Notes: a model not told the origin generated them from the letters alone. Shown: positions 1-8,840, counted from the stretch's first letter. The stretch is 64,000 bases of DNA from Donghicola eburneus (GCF_900115865.1 NZ_FOXY01000005.1:248001-312000); one strand, 5' to 3'. Translations and numbers: made by a program.

Positions 1-440
1 GGCGCTACGTGTCTGTTCGGACGCGGTCGGGGACGGAAACGCTGATCCCCAATGAAATCCTGATCTCTAATCCTGTGACGAACTGGTCTTTTTCGGACAA
101 GCGCGTGCGCAGGGCCGTCCCGATTGGCGTCGCGTATTCCACCGATTTAGAAAAGGCGATGGCCCTCGCGATCGAAGGGGCGCAAGCCTGTCCGCGTGTG
201 CTGAAGCTGCCCGCGCCGATTTGCCTGATCAGAGGGTTCGGCGATTCCAGTGTTGATCTGGAACTGCGGTTTTGGATTTCAGACCCAGAGGGCGGGGTGG
301 CGAATATCACCAGCGAAGTGCTCTTGCAGATCTGGAAGCGCTTTCGCGAGCATGGCATCGAAATCCCGTTCCCGCAGCGCGAGATCACGATCAAGAACCC
401 ACCCGCGCCAGAGGTAGAGGCGCCGCAAACGCCGGAATAA
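1..440 (+). CDS. MscS-family mechanosensitive channel, C-terminal part (5' truncated)
   Basis: The reading frame is open from the first base, so the gene begins upstream of the window; about 145 residues are visible. The stretch [20 protein letters not shown] is the signature of the MscS beta domain just after the pore helix, where family members read IPNxxLxxxxVxNWS. The rest matches the mixed alpha/beta cytoplasmic vestibule ([15 protein letters not shown] near the middle) and ends in a short Pro/Glu-rich tail. MscS channels sit in the inner membrane and release solutes on hypo-osmotic shock. The pore helices lie outside the window, so the subtype (small MscS or a larger MscK-like or regulated form) cannot be judged. 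Confidence 0.88.
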   Translation, partial: RYVSVRTRSGTETLIPNEILISNPVTNWSFSDKRVRRAVPIGVAYSTDLEKAMALAIEGAQACPRVLKLPAPICLIRGFGDSSVDLELRFWISDPEGGVANITSEVLLQIWKRFREHGIEIPFPQREITIKNPPAPEVEAPQTPE

Positions 441-567
441 GCCCACAATCGCGCCGAGTCGGATGGTTCCGCTGACAAATACGCCTTGCGCGCATCGTTT
501 GTCCGCCTTAGAACGCGCCAAACCGATCCGGCGGGCGTGGCCCGCCCTAATTTCTATGGGGAAACGT

Positions 568-1905
568 ATGCAGGTCACCGAGACGCTGAACGAAGGTCTG
601 AAGCGCGGTTATGCGATCACCGTCACCGCAGCCGAGCTGGAAGCCAAGGTCAACGAAAAGCTGACCGAGGCGCAGCCTGAGATCGAAATGAAGGGCTTCC
701 GCAAAGGTAAAGTCCCGATGGCTCTGCTGAAAAAGCAGTTCGGCCAGCGCGTTCTGGGCGAAGCGATGCAGGAAGCCATCGACGGCGCGATGAACGAGCA
801 CTTCGAAAAGTCGGGCGACCGTCCCGCGGCCCAGCCTGAGGTCAAAATGACCAATGACGACTGGAAAGAAGGCGACGACGTTGCGGTCGAAATGACCTAC
901 GAAAAGCTGCCCGAGATTCCCGAAGTCGACCTGTCGGGCGTTAAGCTCGAGAAGCTGGTTGTCAAAGCAGACGACGAGCAGGTCAACGAGACTCTGGAAA
1001 GCCTGGCGAAGAACGCACAGGACTTTGACGCGCGCGAAGAAGGCGCAGCGGCAGAGGACGGCGACCAGATCGTATTCGACTTCTTGGGTAAAGTTGACGG
1101 CGAAGCCTTTGAGGGCGGCGCAGCAGAAGACTACCCGCTGGTTCTGGGCTCGAACAGCTTCATCCCCGGCTTCGAAGAGCAGCTGGTTGGCGTGAAAGCC
1201 GGCGAAGAAAAAGACGTCACCGTCTCCTTCCCCGAAGAGTACGGCGCAGAGCACCTGGCTGGCAAAGAAGCTGTCTTCGAGTGCAAGATCAAAGAAGTCA
1301 AAGCGCCCAAGGCCGCTGAGATCGACGATGAGCTGGCCAAGAAGTACGGTGCCGAAGATCTGGAAGGTCTGAAGACCCAGATCCGTGAGCGTCTGGAAGC
1401 CGACTACGCGAACACCGCGCGTCAGGTCACCAAGCGCAAGCTGCTGGACGCTCTGGACGGTCTGGTCTCGTTCGACCTGCCCCCGAGCCTCGTTGAAGCC
1501 GAAGCCAAGCAGATCGCGCACCAGCTGTGGCACGAAGATAACCCCGAGGTTCAGGGCCACGATCACGGCGAGATCGAGACCACCGAAGAGCACACCAAGC
1601 TGGCCGAGCGCCGCGTGCGTCTGGGTCTGCTGCTGGCCGAAATCGGCAACAAAGCAGAAGTCGAAGTAACTGATCAGGAAATGACCCAAGCGGTTATGGC
1701 GCAGGCGCGTCAGTACCCCGGTCAAGAGCGCCAGTTCTTCGAATTCATCCAGCAGAACCCGCAGATGCAGCAGCAGCTGCGCGCGCCGATCTTTGAAGAC
1801 AAGGTTGTCGACCACATCGTCGATCAGGCCGAAGTCACCGAGAAAGAGATCAGCAAAGACGAGCTGAAAGAAGCTGTCGACGCGCTGGAAGAAGAAATCG
1901 CATAA
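568..1905 (+). CDS. tig: Trigger factor (ribosome-associated chaperone and peptidyl-prolyl isomerase)
   Basis: A 445-residue protein, the normal size for trigger factor. The N-terminal ribosome-binding domain carries the signature GFRKGKVP at residues 43-50. An FKBP-like isomerase domain follows at roughly 155-245 ([15 protein letters not shown], then [21 protein letters not shown]), then the helical chaperone domain and a very acidic C-terminus. The start at 568 is preceded by GGGGA at a good distance. The frame stays open further upstream, but that part has no family similarity. It binds near the ribosomal exit tunnel and shields nascent chains. A strong terminator follows, so it is probably transcribed alone. 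Confidence 0.97.
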   Translation: MQVTETLNEGLKRGYAITVTAAELEAKVNEKLTEAQPEIEMKGFRKGKVPMALLKKQFGQRVLGEAMQEAIDGAMNEHFEKSGDRPAAQPEVKMTNDDWKEGDDVAVEMTYEKLPEIPEVDLSGVKLEKLVVKADDEQVNETLESLAKNAQDFDAREEGAAAEDGDQIVFDFLGKVDGEAFEGGAAEDYPLVLGSNSFIPGFEEQLVGVKAGEEKDVTVSFPEEYGAEHLAGKEAVFECKIKEVKAPKAAEIDDELAKKYGAEDLEGLKTQIRERLEADYANTARQVTKRKLLDALDGLVSFDLPPSLVEAEAKQIAHQLWHEDNPEVQGHDHGEIETTEEHTKLAERRVRLGLLLAEIGNKAEVEVTDQEMTQAVMAQARQYPGQERQFFEFIQQNPQMQQQLRAPIFEDKVVDHIVDQAEVTEKEISKDELKEAVDALEEEIA

Positions 1906-1931
1906 GCTGCGGTTCCTTTGACAGGATTTCG

Positions 1932-1962
1932 GGCCGTCCCAGTTGGGGCGGCCTTTTCTTTT
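1932..1962 (+). terminator. Intrinsic terminator of tig
   Basis: A 9-bp stem (GGCCGTCCC with GGGGCGGCC, one G-T pair) closes a 4-base loop and is followed by TTTTCTTTT. It lies 26 bases after the tig stop. Confidence 0.85.
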
Positions 1963-1998
1963 GTGCTACCGCTGCGTGGTTGGCGGGTGGATTGATTT

Positions 1999-2024
1999 GA
2001 GTATTTTTACAAAGCAGAAAGAGG
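1999..2024 (+). repeat. Dispersed 3'-end motif, copy 1
   Basis: This copy reads GAGTATTTTTAC then AAAGCAGAAAGAGG. It matches the consensus GGGTATTTnnnCCAAGAAAG with a few changes. It sits after the tig terminator and directly before the GNAT gene, so its GAAAGAGG end may serve as that gene's ribosome binding site. Six more copies occur in the window. Confidence 0.6.
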
Positions 2025-2029
2025 CGGGG

Positions 2030-2578
2030 ATGGCGCAGTTTGATGTGCGTGTGGCGTCCATTGAGGACGCCGAGCGGATTGCTGAAATTCATGTGGCCTG
2101 CTGGTACGAGACCTATCGGAGTTTGCTGCCGGATCATTTTCTGGATCAGATGACTGTCGCGGACCGCGCGGACATGTGGCGCGGTGTTTTTGCGGCCTTT
2201 GATGCGAGAGCTTTTGGTCAGTGTGCTGTGTTGGAGTTGGATGGAGAGGCCGTTGGATTTGCGGGATACTGCGCGCAGCGGGACGAGGCTTTGAAAGCGC
2301 AAGGCTTTGGCGGAGAGATCACAGCTGTGTACGTGCGCCGCGCGAACCAAGGGCAGGGCGCAGGGCGGCTCTTGATGCGTTGGTGTGCAGAGTCGTTGGT
2401 AGCTGCGGGAGTTCAGGGCGCTGCGTTGTGGGCACTACGAGAAAACGCGCCGGCACGAGGATTCTACGAGCGTTTGGGTGGGGAGATTTGCGGCGAGGCC
2501 GAAGAAACCCGCGATGGGGCCGTTTTGACGTCGGTTGCCTATGGTTGGGCGGATGTATCCGTGCTGGCCATCCAATAA
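2030..2578 (+). CDS. GNAT-family N-acetyltransferase
   Basis: A 182-residue single-domain GNAT protein. The N-terminal helix pair (VRVASIEDAERIAEIHVACWYETY) and the acetyl-CoA loop VRRANQGQGAGRLLMRWC, a form of the R/Q-x-x-G-x-G/A motif, are clear. The ending ALWALRENAPARGFYERLGG is the usual last strand-helix of the fold. These enzymes move an acetyl group from acetyl-CoA to an amine; the substrate here cannot be predicted. The ATG at 2030 is preceded by GAGGCGGGG. The stop codon adjoins the A-run of the convergent rpsF-rpsR-rplI terminator. Confidence 0.87.
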   Translation: MAQFDVRVASIEDAERIAEIHVACWYETYRSLLPDHFLDQMTVADRADMWRGVFAAFDARAFGQCAVLELDGEAVGFAGYCAQRDEALKAQGFGGEITAVYVRRANQGQGAGRLLMRWCAESLVAAGVQGAALWALRENAPARGFYERLGGEICGEAEETRDGAVLTSVAYGWADVSVLAIQ

Positions 2579-2608
2579 AAAACGCCGCGCAGGTGGGCTG
2601 CGCGGCGT
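2577..2608 (-). terminator. Intrinsic terminator of the rpsF-rpsR-rplI operon
   Basis: An 11-bp perfect stem (ACGCCGCGCAG with CTGCGCGGCGT) and a 5-base loop. Read on the minus strand it ends in a run of six Ts. It lies 30 bases beyond the rplI stop. Confidence 0.85.
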
Positions 2609-2638
2609 CGCTTCGGGATTTGGAATAGGCGCGAGGCC

Positions 2639-3229
2639 TTATTCCGAAGCTGTCTCTTCTTCGTCGTCCGAAGCTGCCGAGCCGAGGTCGTCGAACAGCT
2701 GCGAGACTTCGAAGTCTGCTGCTGCTTCCTCTTCGGCTGCCAGTTCTTGGATCGACTTGCCCGATGCCTGCAGTTCAGCTTCTTCGTTCGAACGAGCGAC
2801 GTTCAGCTGAATGGTTGCTTCGACTTCGGGGTGCAGGACAACGTGTACGTCGTGCAGACCAAGGTACTTGATCGGTGCCGACAGAACGACCTGCTTGCGG
2901 TCAACGGTGAAACCAGCTTCGGTGGCTGCGTCTGCGGCGTCACGGGTGGTGACCGAACCGTAGAGAGCACCCGCGTCCGACGCGGCGCGAATCACGATGA
3001 ACTGCTGGCCATCCAGCTTTTCAGACAGCGATTCTGCTTCTTTTTTGGTTTCGAGGTTGTTTGCTTCCAGCTGGGCTTTACGCTCTTCGAAAGCAGCGAT
3101 GTTTGCTTTCGATGCGGTCATGGCCTTCTGCTGGGGCAGCAGGTAGTTGCGGGCATAGCCGGGCTTTACGTCGACGACTTCGCCCATCTGGCCAAGCTTG
3201 GCCACGCGCTCGAGAAGGATAACTTGCAT
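2639..3229 (-). CDS. rplI: 50S ribosomal protein L9
   Basis: A 196-residue L9. The N-terminal rRNA-binding domain opens [19 protein letters not shown] and contains [16 protein letters not shown], the L9 signature. A long connecting helix (about residues 42-75) leads to the C-terminal domain. About 45 extra residues, strongly acidic (ending [11 protein letters not shown]), extend beyond the bacterial core length of about 150; such tails are common in alphaproteobacteria. It is the last gene of rpsF-rpsR-rplI, 12 bases after rpsR, and is followed by a strong terminator. Confidence 0.97.
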   Translation of the reverse strand: MQVILLERVAKLGQMGEVVDVKPGYARNYLLPQQKAMTASKANIAAFEERKAQLEANNLETKKEAESLSEKLDGQQFIVIRAASDAGALYGSVTTRDAADAATEAGFTVDRKQVVLSAPIKYLGLHDVHVVLHPEVEATIQLNVARSNEEAELQASGKSIQELAAEEEAAADFEVSQLFDDLGSAASDDEEETASE

Positions 3230-3241
3230 ATCAGTGTCTCC

Positions 3242-3469
3242 TTATTTCACAGCGTAGGGCAGCAGAGCGAGGAAGCGGGCGCGCTTGATAGCACGAGCCA
3301 GTTCACGCTGCTTCTTTGCCGAAACGGCAGTGATGCGCGAGGGAACGATTTTGCCGCGCTCAGAGATGTAGCGCTGCAGAAGACGGGTGTCTTTGTAATC
3401 GATCTTGGGTGCGTTGTCGCCCGAGAAGGGGCACACTTTGCGACGGCGGAAAAACGGTTTGGTAGCCAT
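3242..3469 (-). CDS. rpsR: 30S ribosomal protein S18
   Basis: A 75-residue basic protein of standard length. It opens with [12 protein letters not shown] and contains [24 protein letters not shown], the S18 signature, followed by an Arg/Lys-rich helix. In the 30S platform it pairs with S6, whose gene rpsF lies 25 bases upstream in the same operon. The Cys in KVCPF is the usual zinc-ligand position, but the other ligands are absent, so this is the zinc-free form. Confidence 0.97.
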   Translation of the reverse strand: MATKPFFRRRKVCPFSGDNAPKIDYKDTRLLQRYISERGKIVPSRITAVSAKKQRELARAIKRARFLALLPYAVK

Positions 3470-3494
3470 GGTTTAGATCCCTTTCCTAATCCGC

Positions 3495-3857
3495 TTAGCG
3501 ACGCTCGCGGCGGTCACCGCGATCACCGCGCTCTTCGCGCTTTTGCATCTGGATCGACGGACCTTCGGCGTGCTCGTCAACCTTGATGGTCATGACGCGC
3601 ATGACGTCGTCATGCAGGCGCATCAGGCGTTCCATTTCCTGAACCGCTGCCGAGGGGGCGTTGGTGCGCAGGAAAGCGTAGTGGCCTTTGCGGTTCTTGT
3701 TGATCTTGTACGCCATGGTTTTGACGCCCCAGTATTCACTGGCTACGATGGCACCACCATTGTCGGACAGAACGGTCGAGAAGTGTTCGATCAGGCCTTC
3801 GGCCTGTGCGCCGGACAAGTCCTGACGCGCGATAAAGACATGCTCATAGAGAGCCAT
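3495..3857 (-). CDS. rpsF: 30S ribosomal protein S6
   Basis: A 120-residue protein: MALYEHVFIARQDLSGAQAEGL is the first beta-alpha unit of S6, and GVKTMAYKINKNRKGHYAFLR is its central signature. The C-terminus is a charged tail rich in Arg, Glu and Asp (RGDRGDRRERR) that replaces the glutamate tail of E. coli S6. It is the first gene of the operon with rpsR and rplI. GGAGATAACAC before the ATG gives a good ribosome binding site. Confidence 0.97.
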   Translation of the reverse strand: MALYEHVFIARQDLSGAQAEGLIEHFSTVLSDNGGAIVASEYWGVKTMAYKINKNRKGHYAFLRTNAPSAAVQEMERLMRLHDDVMRVMTIKVDEHAEGPSIQMQKREERGDRGDRRERR

Positions 3858-4021
3858 GTGTTATCTCCAGTCATTTTCAGCGAGCTTCATAGGGCGGGTT
3901 ATTCCTTCGCCCCACCCACGAGAGGTCACGCGGTTCACGAAATTTGCGAAGGAAGCGCTCATATACACGAGTTCGGGAAAAACACAAGCCGCGCAGGGCC
4001 ATTTGTGCTGGGTGGGGTGAT

Positions 4022-4063
4022 TGCGCCGGAAATGGCAACAATGGGGCGAAATGCGCCGGAAAT
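4022..4063. repeat. Two direct repeats of TGCGCCGGAAAT upstream of rpsF
   Basis: TGCGCCGGAAAT occurs at 4022-4033 and again at 4052-4063, exactly 30 bp apart, in the 281-bp divergent region between rpsF and the gene at 4139. A repeat three helical turns apart could be a regulator site or chance. No other obvious element was found in this interval. Confidence 0.35.
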
Positions 4064-4138
4064 TACCCCATGAGTGCCCAATTCTCGCCCTGACCCTTAA
4101 GGCATTGTAAATGCATATATTACCGAGGGAACAGGTAA

Positions 4139-4693
4139 ATGGTTGCACTGAACGAAAAGCCTGGTGCACAGGCAAGCGGGCATCCGTGGCAGAGCGGAAA
4201 TGTCCATGTAGAGCCCACAATATGGGGCTATGTTGTCCACTGCGTGTCGGCGGGTGAGAGATTGATGCCAGTTTTGCGGGTTGCGACTGCAATGCTTGGG
4301 ATCATTGTTATCACCATGGCGATTGGATTGTGGTTCGTCCCGACGCGCTACTTGGGCGAGGAAACGCTACTGGTCAAACTCGTGACCTCTGGCATGGGGT
4401 TTTATGGTGGCTTGATGCTGGTCCAAGCGGCGCAAGCGGTCACCCATCCCGAAGTGCAACTGGATATGCAGCGCCGCGAAGTGCGCATTATCGAGCGGTC
4501 GTCCCATGGGGCAACGCGGCTGATGGCCTGTCACAGCTTTTCGACGCTGTCTGATATTCGCGTGGAAAACGGCGTACTTTTGGCCTTTGATCGCGCGGAC
4601 GAAGAGGTGCTGCGGGTCCGCCTGAATGCTGAAATGGACCGTGCCCAGATCGAGCGTCGCTTGCGCCGCGAGGTGTTTGGTCAGCGGGGCTGA
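4139..4693 (+). CDS. Conserved-looking membrane protein of unknown function
   Basis: A 184-residue protein I do not recognise. About residues 43-64 (PVLRVATAMLGIIVITMAIGL) and about 76-97 form two membrane helices separated by a short charged loop. A soluble C-terminal domain of about 85 residues (VQLDMQRREVRIIERSSHGATRLMACHSF) follows and resembles a small beta-rich regulatory or PH-like fold, but this is a guess from the alternating pattern. The ATG at 4139 has GAGGGAAC 8 bases upstream. An internal ATG at 4265 would give a shorter protein still containing both helices. The gene is followed by a hairpin and then yceI. Confidence 0.7.
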   Translation: MVALNEKPGAQASGHPWQSGNVHVEPTIWGYVVHCVSAGERLMPVLRVATAMLGIIVITMAIGLWFVPTRYLGEETLLVKLVTSGMGFYGGLMLVQAAQAVTHPEVQLDMQRREVRIIERSSHGATRLMACHSFSTLSDIRVENGVLLAFDRADEEVLRVRLNAEMDRAQIERRLRREVFGQRG

Positions 4694-4762
4694 AACGCCA
4701 CCTGCGCACACAGGCATAGGCCGATTGTTCGAATTCACACAGAACATGTTGAACCAACACGG

Positions 4763-4789
4763 ATTGTCCGGAGCGCCGCTTCGGACAAT
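4763..4789 (+). terminator. Hairpin between the 4139 gene and yceI
   Basis: ATTGTCCG pairs with CGGACAAT, with a further AGC/GCT pairing inside the loop. TTTGTTGTGG follows, a weak T-rich tail. It may be a terminator for the upstream gene or a structure in the yceI leader. Confidence 0.45.
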
Positions 4790-4827
4790 TTGTTGTGGTG
4801 TAACGCAACACCCCTCTGGAGAGCGAA

Positions 4828-5403
4828 ATGAAGAATACCCTGATTGCAGCCCTGGTCGCCACTACAGCAGCTTCCGCAGCATACGCAGCCCCCGAAAAGT
4901 ACACTCTGGACCCCAGCCACAGCCAGATCGTGTTCAACTACAACCACCTCGGGTTCTCGACCACCTATGGCATGTACTCGGGTTTCGAAGGCGAAATCAT
5001 GTTTGACGCCGAAGCGCCCGCAGACAGCTCGGTCACCGTGTCGTTCCCGACCGACACCCTGATCACTGGCTGGGACGAGCGCACCCAGCACTTCCTGACC
5101 GGCGACTTCTTTGGTGCAGAAGAGAGCCCCGAGATCTCGTTTACCTCGACCGGCATCGAAGTCACTGGCGAGAAAACTGGTGAGATCACTGGCGACCTGA
5201 CCATCAATGGCGTGACCAAGTCGATCGTTCTGGACGCAGAGATGACCCAGATGGGCGATCACCCGATGGCGAACAAGCCTTGGGTTGGCTTTAACGCGAC
5301 CACCACCGTTGTGCGCAGCGAGTTCGACATGGGTCAGTTCGCACCCTACGTCAGCGACGAAGTCGAAGTCTTCATCTCGATCGAGGCGATGAAAGCCGAG
5401 TAA
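4828..5403 (+). CDS. Periplasmic YceI-family protein
   Basis: A 191-residue protein with a signal peptide of about 21 residues (positive start, hydrophobic core, cleavage near AAYA-AP). The mature part starts YTLDPSHSQIVFNYNHLGFS, the start of the YceI lipocalin-like barrel, and continues with the usual strand pattern (TGDFFGAEESPEISFTS, LTINGVTKSIVLDA). Family members bind polyisoprenoids such as ubiquinone-8 in the periplasm, and some respond to alkaline or osmotic stress. A second YceI domain is encoded convergently, fused to cytochrome b561. CTGGAGAG before the ATG is a good binding site. Confidence 0.93.
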   Translation: MKNTLIAALVATTAASAAYAAPEKYTLDPSHSQIVFNYNHLGFSTTYGMYSGFEGEIMFDAEAPADSSVTVSFPTDTLITGWDERTQHFLTGDFFGAEESPEISFTSTGIEVTGEKTGEITGDLTINGVTKSIVLDAEMTQMGDHPMANKPWVGFNATTTVVRSEFDMGQFAPYVSDEVEVFISIEAMKAE

Positions 5404-5433
5404 TCGCTGAACAGCGAACCGGTTCAAGAAATG

Positions 5434-5466
5434 AAAAAGGCGGTCAGAGTTCTGACCGCCTTTCTT
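5434..5466. terminator. Bidirectional terminator between yceI and the b561-YceI gene
   Basis: AAAGGCGGTCAGA pairs with TCTGACCGCCTTT around a minimal loop, with A-rich sequence on one side and TTTCTTT on the other, so it can stop transcription from both convergent genes. Confidence 0.85.
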
Positions 5467-5492
5467 TGTGTTTGGCCGTGTGGGCCGAGGGG

Positions 5493-6698
5493 TTATTCCC
5501 CCTCGGCGGCGCGGGTGGCCGTCAGGTTGATTGCCACATCGACCGAATACCCCAGCGAGCCTTCGTCGGTCATGCTGTCGCCCACATGGTAGTTTCGGCG
5601 GTCCAAAGTGACGGTGCCATTCACGGTTGCGGTGTCGCCGTCGATGGTCAGGTCAAAGGGCATGGTGATCGGTTGCTCGTAGCCTTTGATCGTCAGGGTG
5701 CCCTCGGCTGTGTTGCCCTCGGCGGTCGAGATCAGGTCAGCGGTGAAGGTCGCGGTCGGATGCTCTTCGACATTGAAGTAGTCGGGGCCCATGGCTTGGT
5801 CCGTGACGGTGCCCAAGGTCAAAGAGGGGATCGAGATGGTGACCTCGGCTTGGCCTTTGACATCAGTCTCTGCGGTTTCGTCGTAGCTGATCGACGCGGT
5901 CCAATCAGCGAACGATCCTGTGACGGAGGATCCCATCTGCTGCACGGTGATCGCGATGTCACCTTCGGTTACGGTCCAATCGGTCTCAACTTCGGCCAAT
6001 GCTGCGCCTTCGGTGCGTTCAGGCTGCGCGAACAGGCCAAGCCCGGCACCCGTGCCCAGCGCGGCGGCCCAAATCACGAGCGCAACGAACAGAGGCGCAA
6101 AGACACTGTGCTTGTCTTCGAGTGGACCCGTCGCGGGATAGCCCGGCAGCATGCGCAGAAGGGTTGCGTCACGGTCGATGAAGTGGTGCTTTAGTGCGCC
6201 AAGGACGTGGGCGATGATCGTGAACATCAGCACTTTTTCAAAAATCCCGTGCAGCACAGAGAAGGTATGCGAAAGGTCCGGCGATTTGGGGATGAAGGGC
6301 AGGGACTGGCCAAAGGGCCACCAGATCGGCGCGTAGCCTTCGGCACTGGCGTGGTGAATCCAACCGGTCAGCGGCACCAAGATCAGCGAGCCATAGAGCA
6401 GCCAGTGCGCGGTTTCGGCCAAAAGAGATTCGACTGGCTTGTCCCCGTTCATCAGGGCGGGCTTGGGTTGGGTCAGCGCCCACAGGATGCGTAGGAGAGC
6501 CACAAAGAACACTGTGACCCCCAGCGTTTTGTGCAAAGAGAAAAGCCACGCCTTCTGGGCCAGCTGTTCCGAGGTCTCGAATGGGGCATCGGTTGCAATG
6601 ATCCCGAGGGGAATCAGCGTGAGGATGAGAAGCGCGACGAGCCAGTGGAAGGTTTTGGCTACGGCGCCGTAGTGGGTGGCGTTGTTGCTGAGGGGCAT
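5493..6698 (-). CDS. Cytochrome b561 fused to a YceI domain
   Basis: A 401-residue two-domain protein. Residues about 1-190 form a di-haem cytochrome b561 with four membrane helices and the expected haem histidines (AKTFHWLVAL, FSLHKTLGV, THYG near the start, IIAHVLGALKHHF at the end of helix 4). A fifth hydrophobic segment at about 210-232 (FAPLFVALVIWAAALG) leads to a periplasmic YceI domain (about 245-401; WTASISYDETA, FNVEEHPTATFTADL, LDRRNYHVG). The likely role is electron exchange between membrane quinone and a periplasmic, quinone-like ligand; that is inference from the two domains. The ATG at 6698 was chosen because it begins the family similarity. Confidence 0.9.
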   Translation of the reverse strand: MPLSNNATHYGAVAKTFHWLVALLILTLIPLGIIATDAPFETSEQLAQKAWLFSLHKTLGVTVFFVALLRILWALTQPKPALMNGDKPVESLLAETAHWLLYGSLILVPLTGWIHHASAEGYAPIWWPFGQSLPFIPKSPDLSHTFSVLHGIFEKVLMFTIIAHVLGALKHHFIDRDATLLRMLPGYPATGPLEDKHSVFAPLFVALVIWAAALGTGAGLGLFAQPERTEGAALAEVETDWTVTEGDIAITVQQMGSSVTGSFADWTASISYDETAETDVKGQAEVTISIPSLTLGTVTDQAMGPDYFNVEEHPTATFTADLISTAEGNTAEGTLTIKGYEQPITMPFDLTIDGDTATVNGTVTLDRRNYHVGDSMTDEGSLGYSVDVAINLTATRAAEGE

Positions 6699-6859
6699 TG
6701 AAAAGTCCTGAACGTCAAATGAGGAGGGGTCCGCTTGGCAGAATAGCGTATGGGCAGTTTGCCACAATCTGTGCGCTTGCACAGAGTTTGTGCCCTGCGC
6801 TTGTGGGTTTGGGCTGGACCGTCTAGACCTGTCGCAACTTTTTTAAAACGGAGAACTCC

Positions 6860-7795
6860 ATGACACGCGCTTTCGTGTTTCCGGGGCAGGGCGCTCAGAC
6901 CATTGGAATGGGCAAGGCACTGGCCGAGGCATATCCTGCTTCTAAGGCTGTTTTTGACGAAGTCGACGAGGCTCTGGGCGAGAATCTGTCCGGTTTGATC
7001 TGGGAGGGGGACATCGAAACCCTGACCATGACTGCCAACGCTCAGCCTGCGCTGATGGCGACGTCGCTGGCGGCAATGCGCGCGCTGGAAGCCGAAGGTG
7101 TGGCAATGACCGACGCGGCGTTCGTGGCGGGCCACTCGCTGGGGGAATACTCGGCGTTGGCGGCCGCGGGTTCGCTGTCTGTTGCAGATTGTGCGCGCCT
7201 GCTGCGTCTGCGCGGCGATGCAATGCAGCAAGCTGTTCCTGTCGGCGAGGGCGCGATGGCGGCTCTGCTGGGTCTGGACTTCGAGACGGCTGCTGCTGTG
7301 GCGGCGGCGGCTGCCGAGGGTCAGGTCTGTCAGGCGGCAAACGACAACGATCCCAGTCAGGTTGTGATTTCAGGTGACAAGGCCGCCGTCGAGCGTGCCT
7401 GCGACATCGCCAAGGAAAAGGGCGCCAAGCGCGCGCTGCTGCTGCCCGTCAGCGCACCTTTCCATTGTGCGCTGATGCAGCCTGCGGCGGACAAAATGGC
7501 GGCAGCTCTGGCCGAGGTCGAGATCAAGAACCCAGCTGTTCCACTGGTCGCCAACGTGCGTGCCGAGGCTGTGACCGAGGGCACCTTGATCCGCAACCTG
7601 CTGGTCGAGCAGGTCACCGGCAGCGTGCGCTGGCGCGAGAGCGTCGCGTGGATGGCAGCGAATGGCGTGACCGAGATTTGGGAAATCGGTGCGGGCAAGG
7701 CGCTGAGCGGGATGATCAAGCGGATCGACCGGTCTGTGGCGACCAAAGCCGTTGGCACCCCCGACGACGTAAAAGCGGCTGTAGCGGCCGAGTGA
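6860..7795 (+). CDS. fabD: Malonyl-CoA:ACP transacylase
   Basis: A 311-residue protein, the usual FabD length. It opens with AFVFPGQGAQTIGMGKALAE, has the nucleophile elbow GHSLGEYSAL (Ser about 93), the conserved Arg in LLRLRGDAMQ, and the catalytic His in VSAPFHCALM. It loads malonyl groups on acyl carrier protein for fatty-acid synthesis in the cytoplasm. Start: GGAG 9 bases upstream. It heads a run fabD, fabG, acpP, fabF, mltG; an 82-bp gap to fabG contains a hairpin and the dispersed motif, so the genes may not be one strict operon. Confidence 0.97.
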   Translation: MTRAFVFPGQGAQTIGMGKALAEAYPASKAVFDEVDEALGENLSGLIWEGDIETLTMTANAQPALMATSLAAMRALEAEGVAMTDAAFVAGHSLGEYSALAAAGSLSVADCARLLRLRGDAMQQAVPVGEGAMAALLGLDFETAAAVAAAAAEGQVCQAANDNDPSQVVISGDKAAVERACDIAKEKGAKRALLLPVSAPFHCALMQPAADKMAAALAEVEIKNPAVPLVANVRAEAVTEGTLIRNLLVEQVTGSVRWRESVAWMAANGVTEIWEIGAGKALSGMIKRIDRSVATKAVGTPDDVKAAVAAE

Positions 7796-7809
7796 TTGAG
7801 GGCGGCGCC

Positions 7810-7860
7810 GGGGGCTGTGCGCCCCCGAACCCCCGCAGGGTATTTGGACCAAGAAAGAGA
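7810..7860 (+). repeat. Dispersed 3'-end motif, copy 2, with GC hairpin
   Basis: A perfect hairpin GGGGGC/GCCCCC (7810-7826) is followed by the core motif at 7838-7860 (GGGTATTTGGACCAAGAAAG plus AGA). It lies between the fabD stop and the fabG start, in the direction of fabD. The same hairpin-plus-core arrangement recurs after anmK. Confidence 0.6.
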
Positions 7861-7877
7861 TTGGTTCCGAGAGAAGG

Positions 7878-8624
7878 ATGAACGACATGTTTGATTTGAC
7901 CGGCAAGAATGTTCTGGTGACCGGCGCTTCGGGTGGGATCGGTGGCGAGATCGCAAAATCGCTGCACGCGGCGGGCGCGACCGTTGGCCTGAGCGGCACC
8001 CGTGTGGAGCCCTTGGAAGCGCTGGCGGCGGAACTGGGCGAGCGCGCCCATGTGCTGCCCTGTAACCTGAGCGATGCCGAAGCGGTTGACGCGCTACCCA
8101 AGCAGGCGGCCGAGGCTATGGGCTCTGTCGATATTCTGGTGAACAACGCGGGCATCACCCGTGATAACCTGTTCATGCGGATGTCGGACGACGAGTGGGC
8201 GCAGGTTCTGGAAGTGAACCTGACCTCGACCTTCCGTCTGTGCCGCGGCGTGCTGCGCGGGATGATGAAGGCCCGTTGGGGTCGCATCATCAACATCAGC
8301 TCGATTGTTGGCGCGACTGGCAACCCCGGACAGGGCAACTATGCGGCCGCCAAAGCGGGTATGGTCGGGATGTCCAAGTCGCTGGCCTATGAGGTTGCGG
8401 CGCGCGGCATTACGGTGAATGCGATTGCACCCGGCTTCATTGCGACTGCGATGACCGACAAGCTGAACGACAAGCAGAAAGAGGGCATCCTGACCCAGAT
8501 TCCTGCGGGCCGTATGGGCAACCCCGAAGAGATCGCAGCTGCAACGCTGTATCTGGCGAGCAACGAGGCTGGTTATGTCACCGGCACCACCCTGCACGTC
8601 AACGGCGGGATGGCCATGCTGTAA
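7878..8624 (+). CDS. fabG: 3-oxoacyl-ACP reductase
   Basis: A 248-residue short-chain dehydrogenase. The NADPH loop VTGASGGIGGEIA is at about 14-26, NNAG follows at about 91, and the catalytic triad is seen in NISSIVG (Ser) and GNYAAAKAG (Tyr, Lys). The ending GYVTGTTLHVNGGMAML is diagnostic for FabG. It performs the first reduction of each fatty-acid elongation cycle. The ATG at 7878 follows GAGAAGG. Confidence 0.97.
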   Translation: MNDMFDLTGKNVLVTGASGGIGGEIAKSLHAAGATVGLSGTRVEPLEALAAELGERAHVLPCNLSDAEAVDALPKQAAEAMGSVDILVNNAGITRDNLFMRMSDDEWAQVLEVNLTSTFRLCRGVLRGMMKARWGRIINISSIVGATGNPGQGNYAAAKAGMVGMSKSLAYEVAARGITVNAIAPGFIATAMTDKLNDKQKEGILTQIPAGRMGNPEEIAAATLYLASNEAGYVTGTTLHVNGGMAML

Positions 8625-8653
8625 GGTTCCCTAGAGGGACTTGTGGAAAGCGT

Positions 8654-8681
8654 TTGCGTTGCCTGAGTGATGTGCTATAGG
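8654..8681 (+). promoter_or_regulatory. acpP: Candidate acpP promoter
   Basis: TTGCGT (8654-8659) and TATAGG (8676-8681) are 16 bp apart in the 216-bp fabG-acpP gap. The spacing suits a housekeeping sigma factor, and acpP commonly has its own strong promoter. The match is by eye only. Confidence 0.4.
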
Positions 8682-8840
8682 CGGCGCAGATTTTAGCCGA
8701 GGGTGCCATTGGCGCGTCGGCTGTTCGCTCTGCGGTAGATGCCGTAGGGTCAAGAGCCGCCCGGTTGGGCAGAGACGTCCACCCCTCGGGGCGCGGGCAA
8801 CAAACGGGCAAAAGCCCAGTAGAAGTGATGAGGAATTGAC

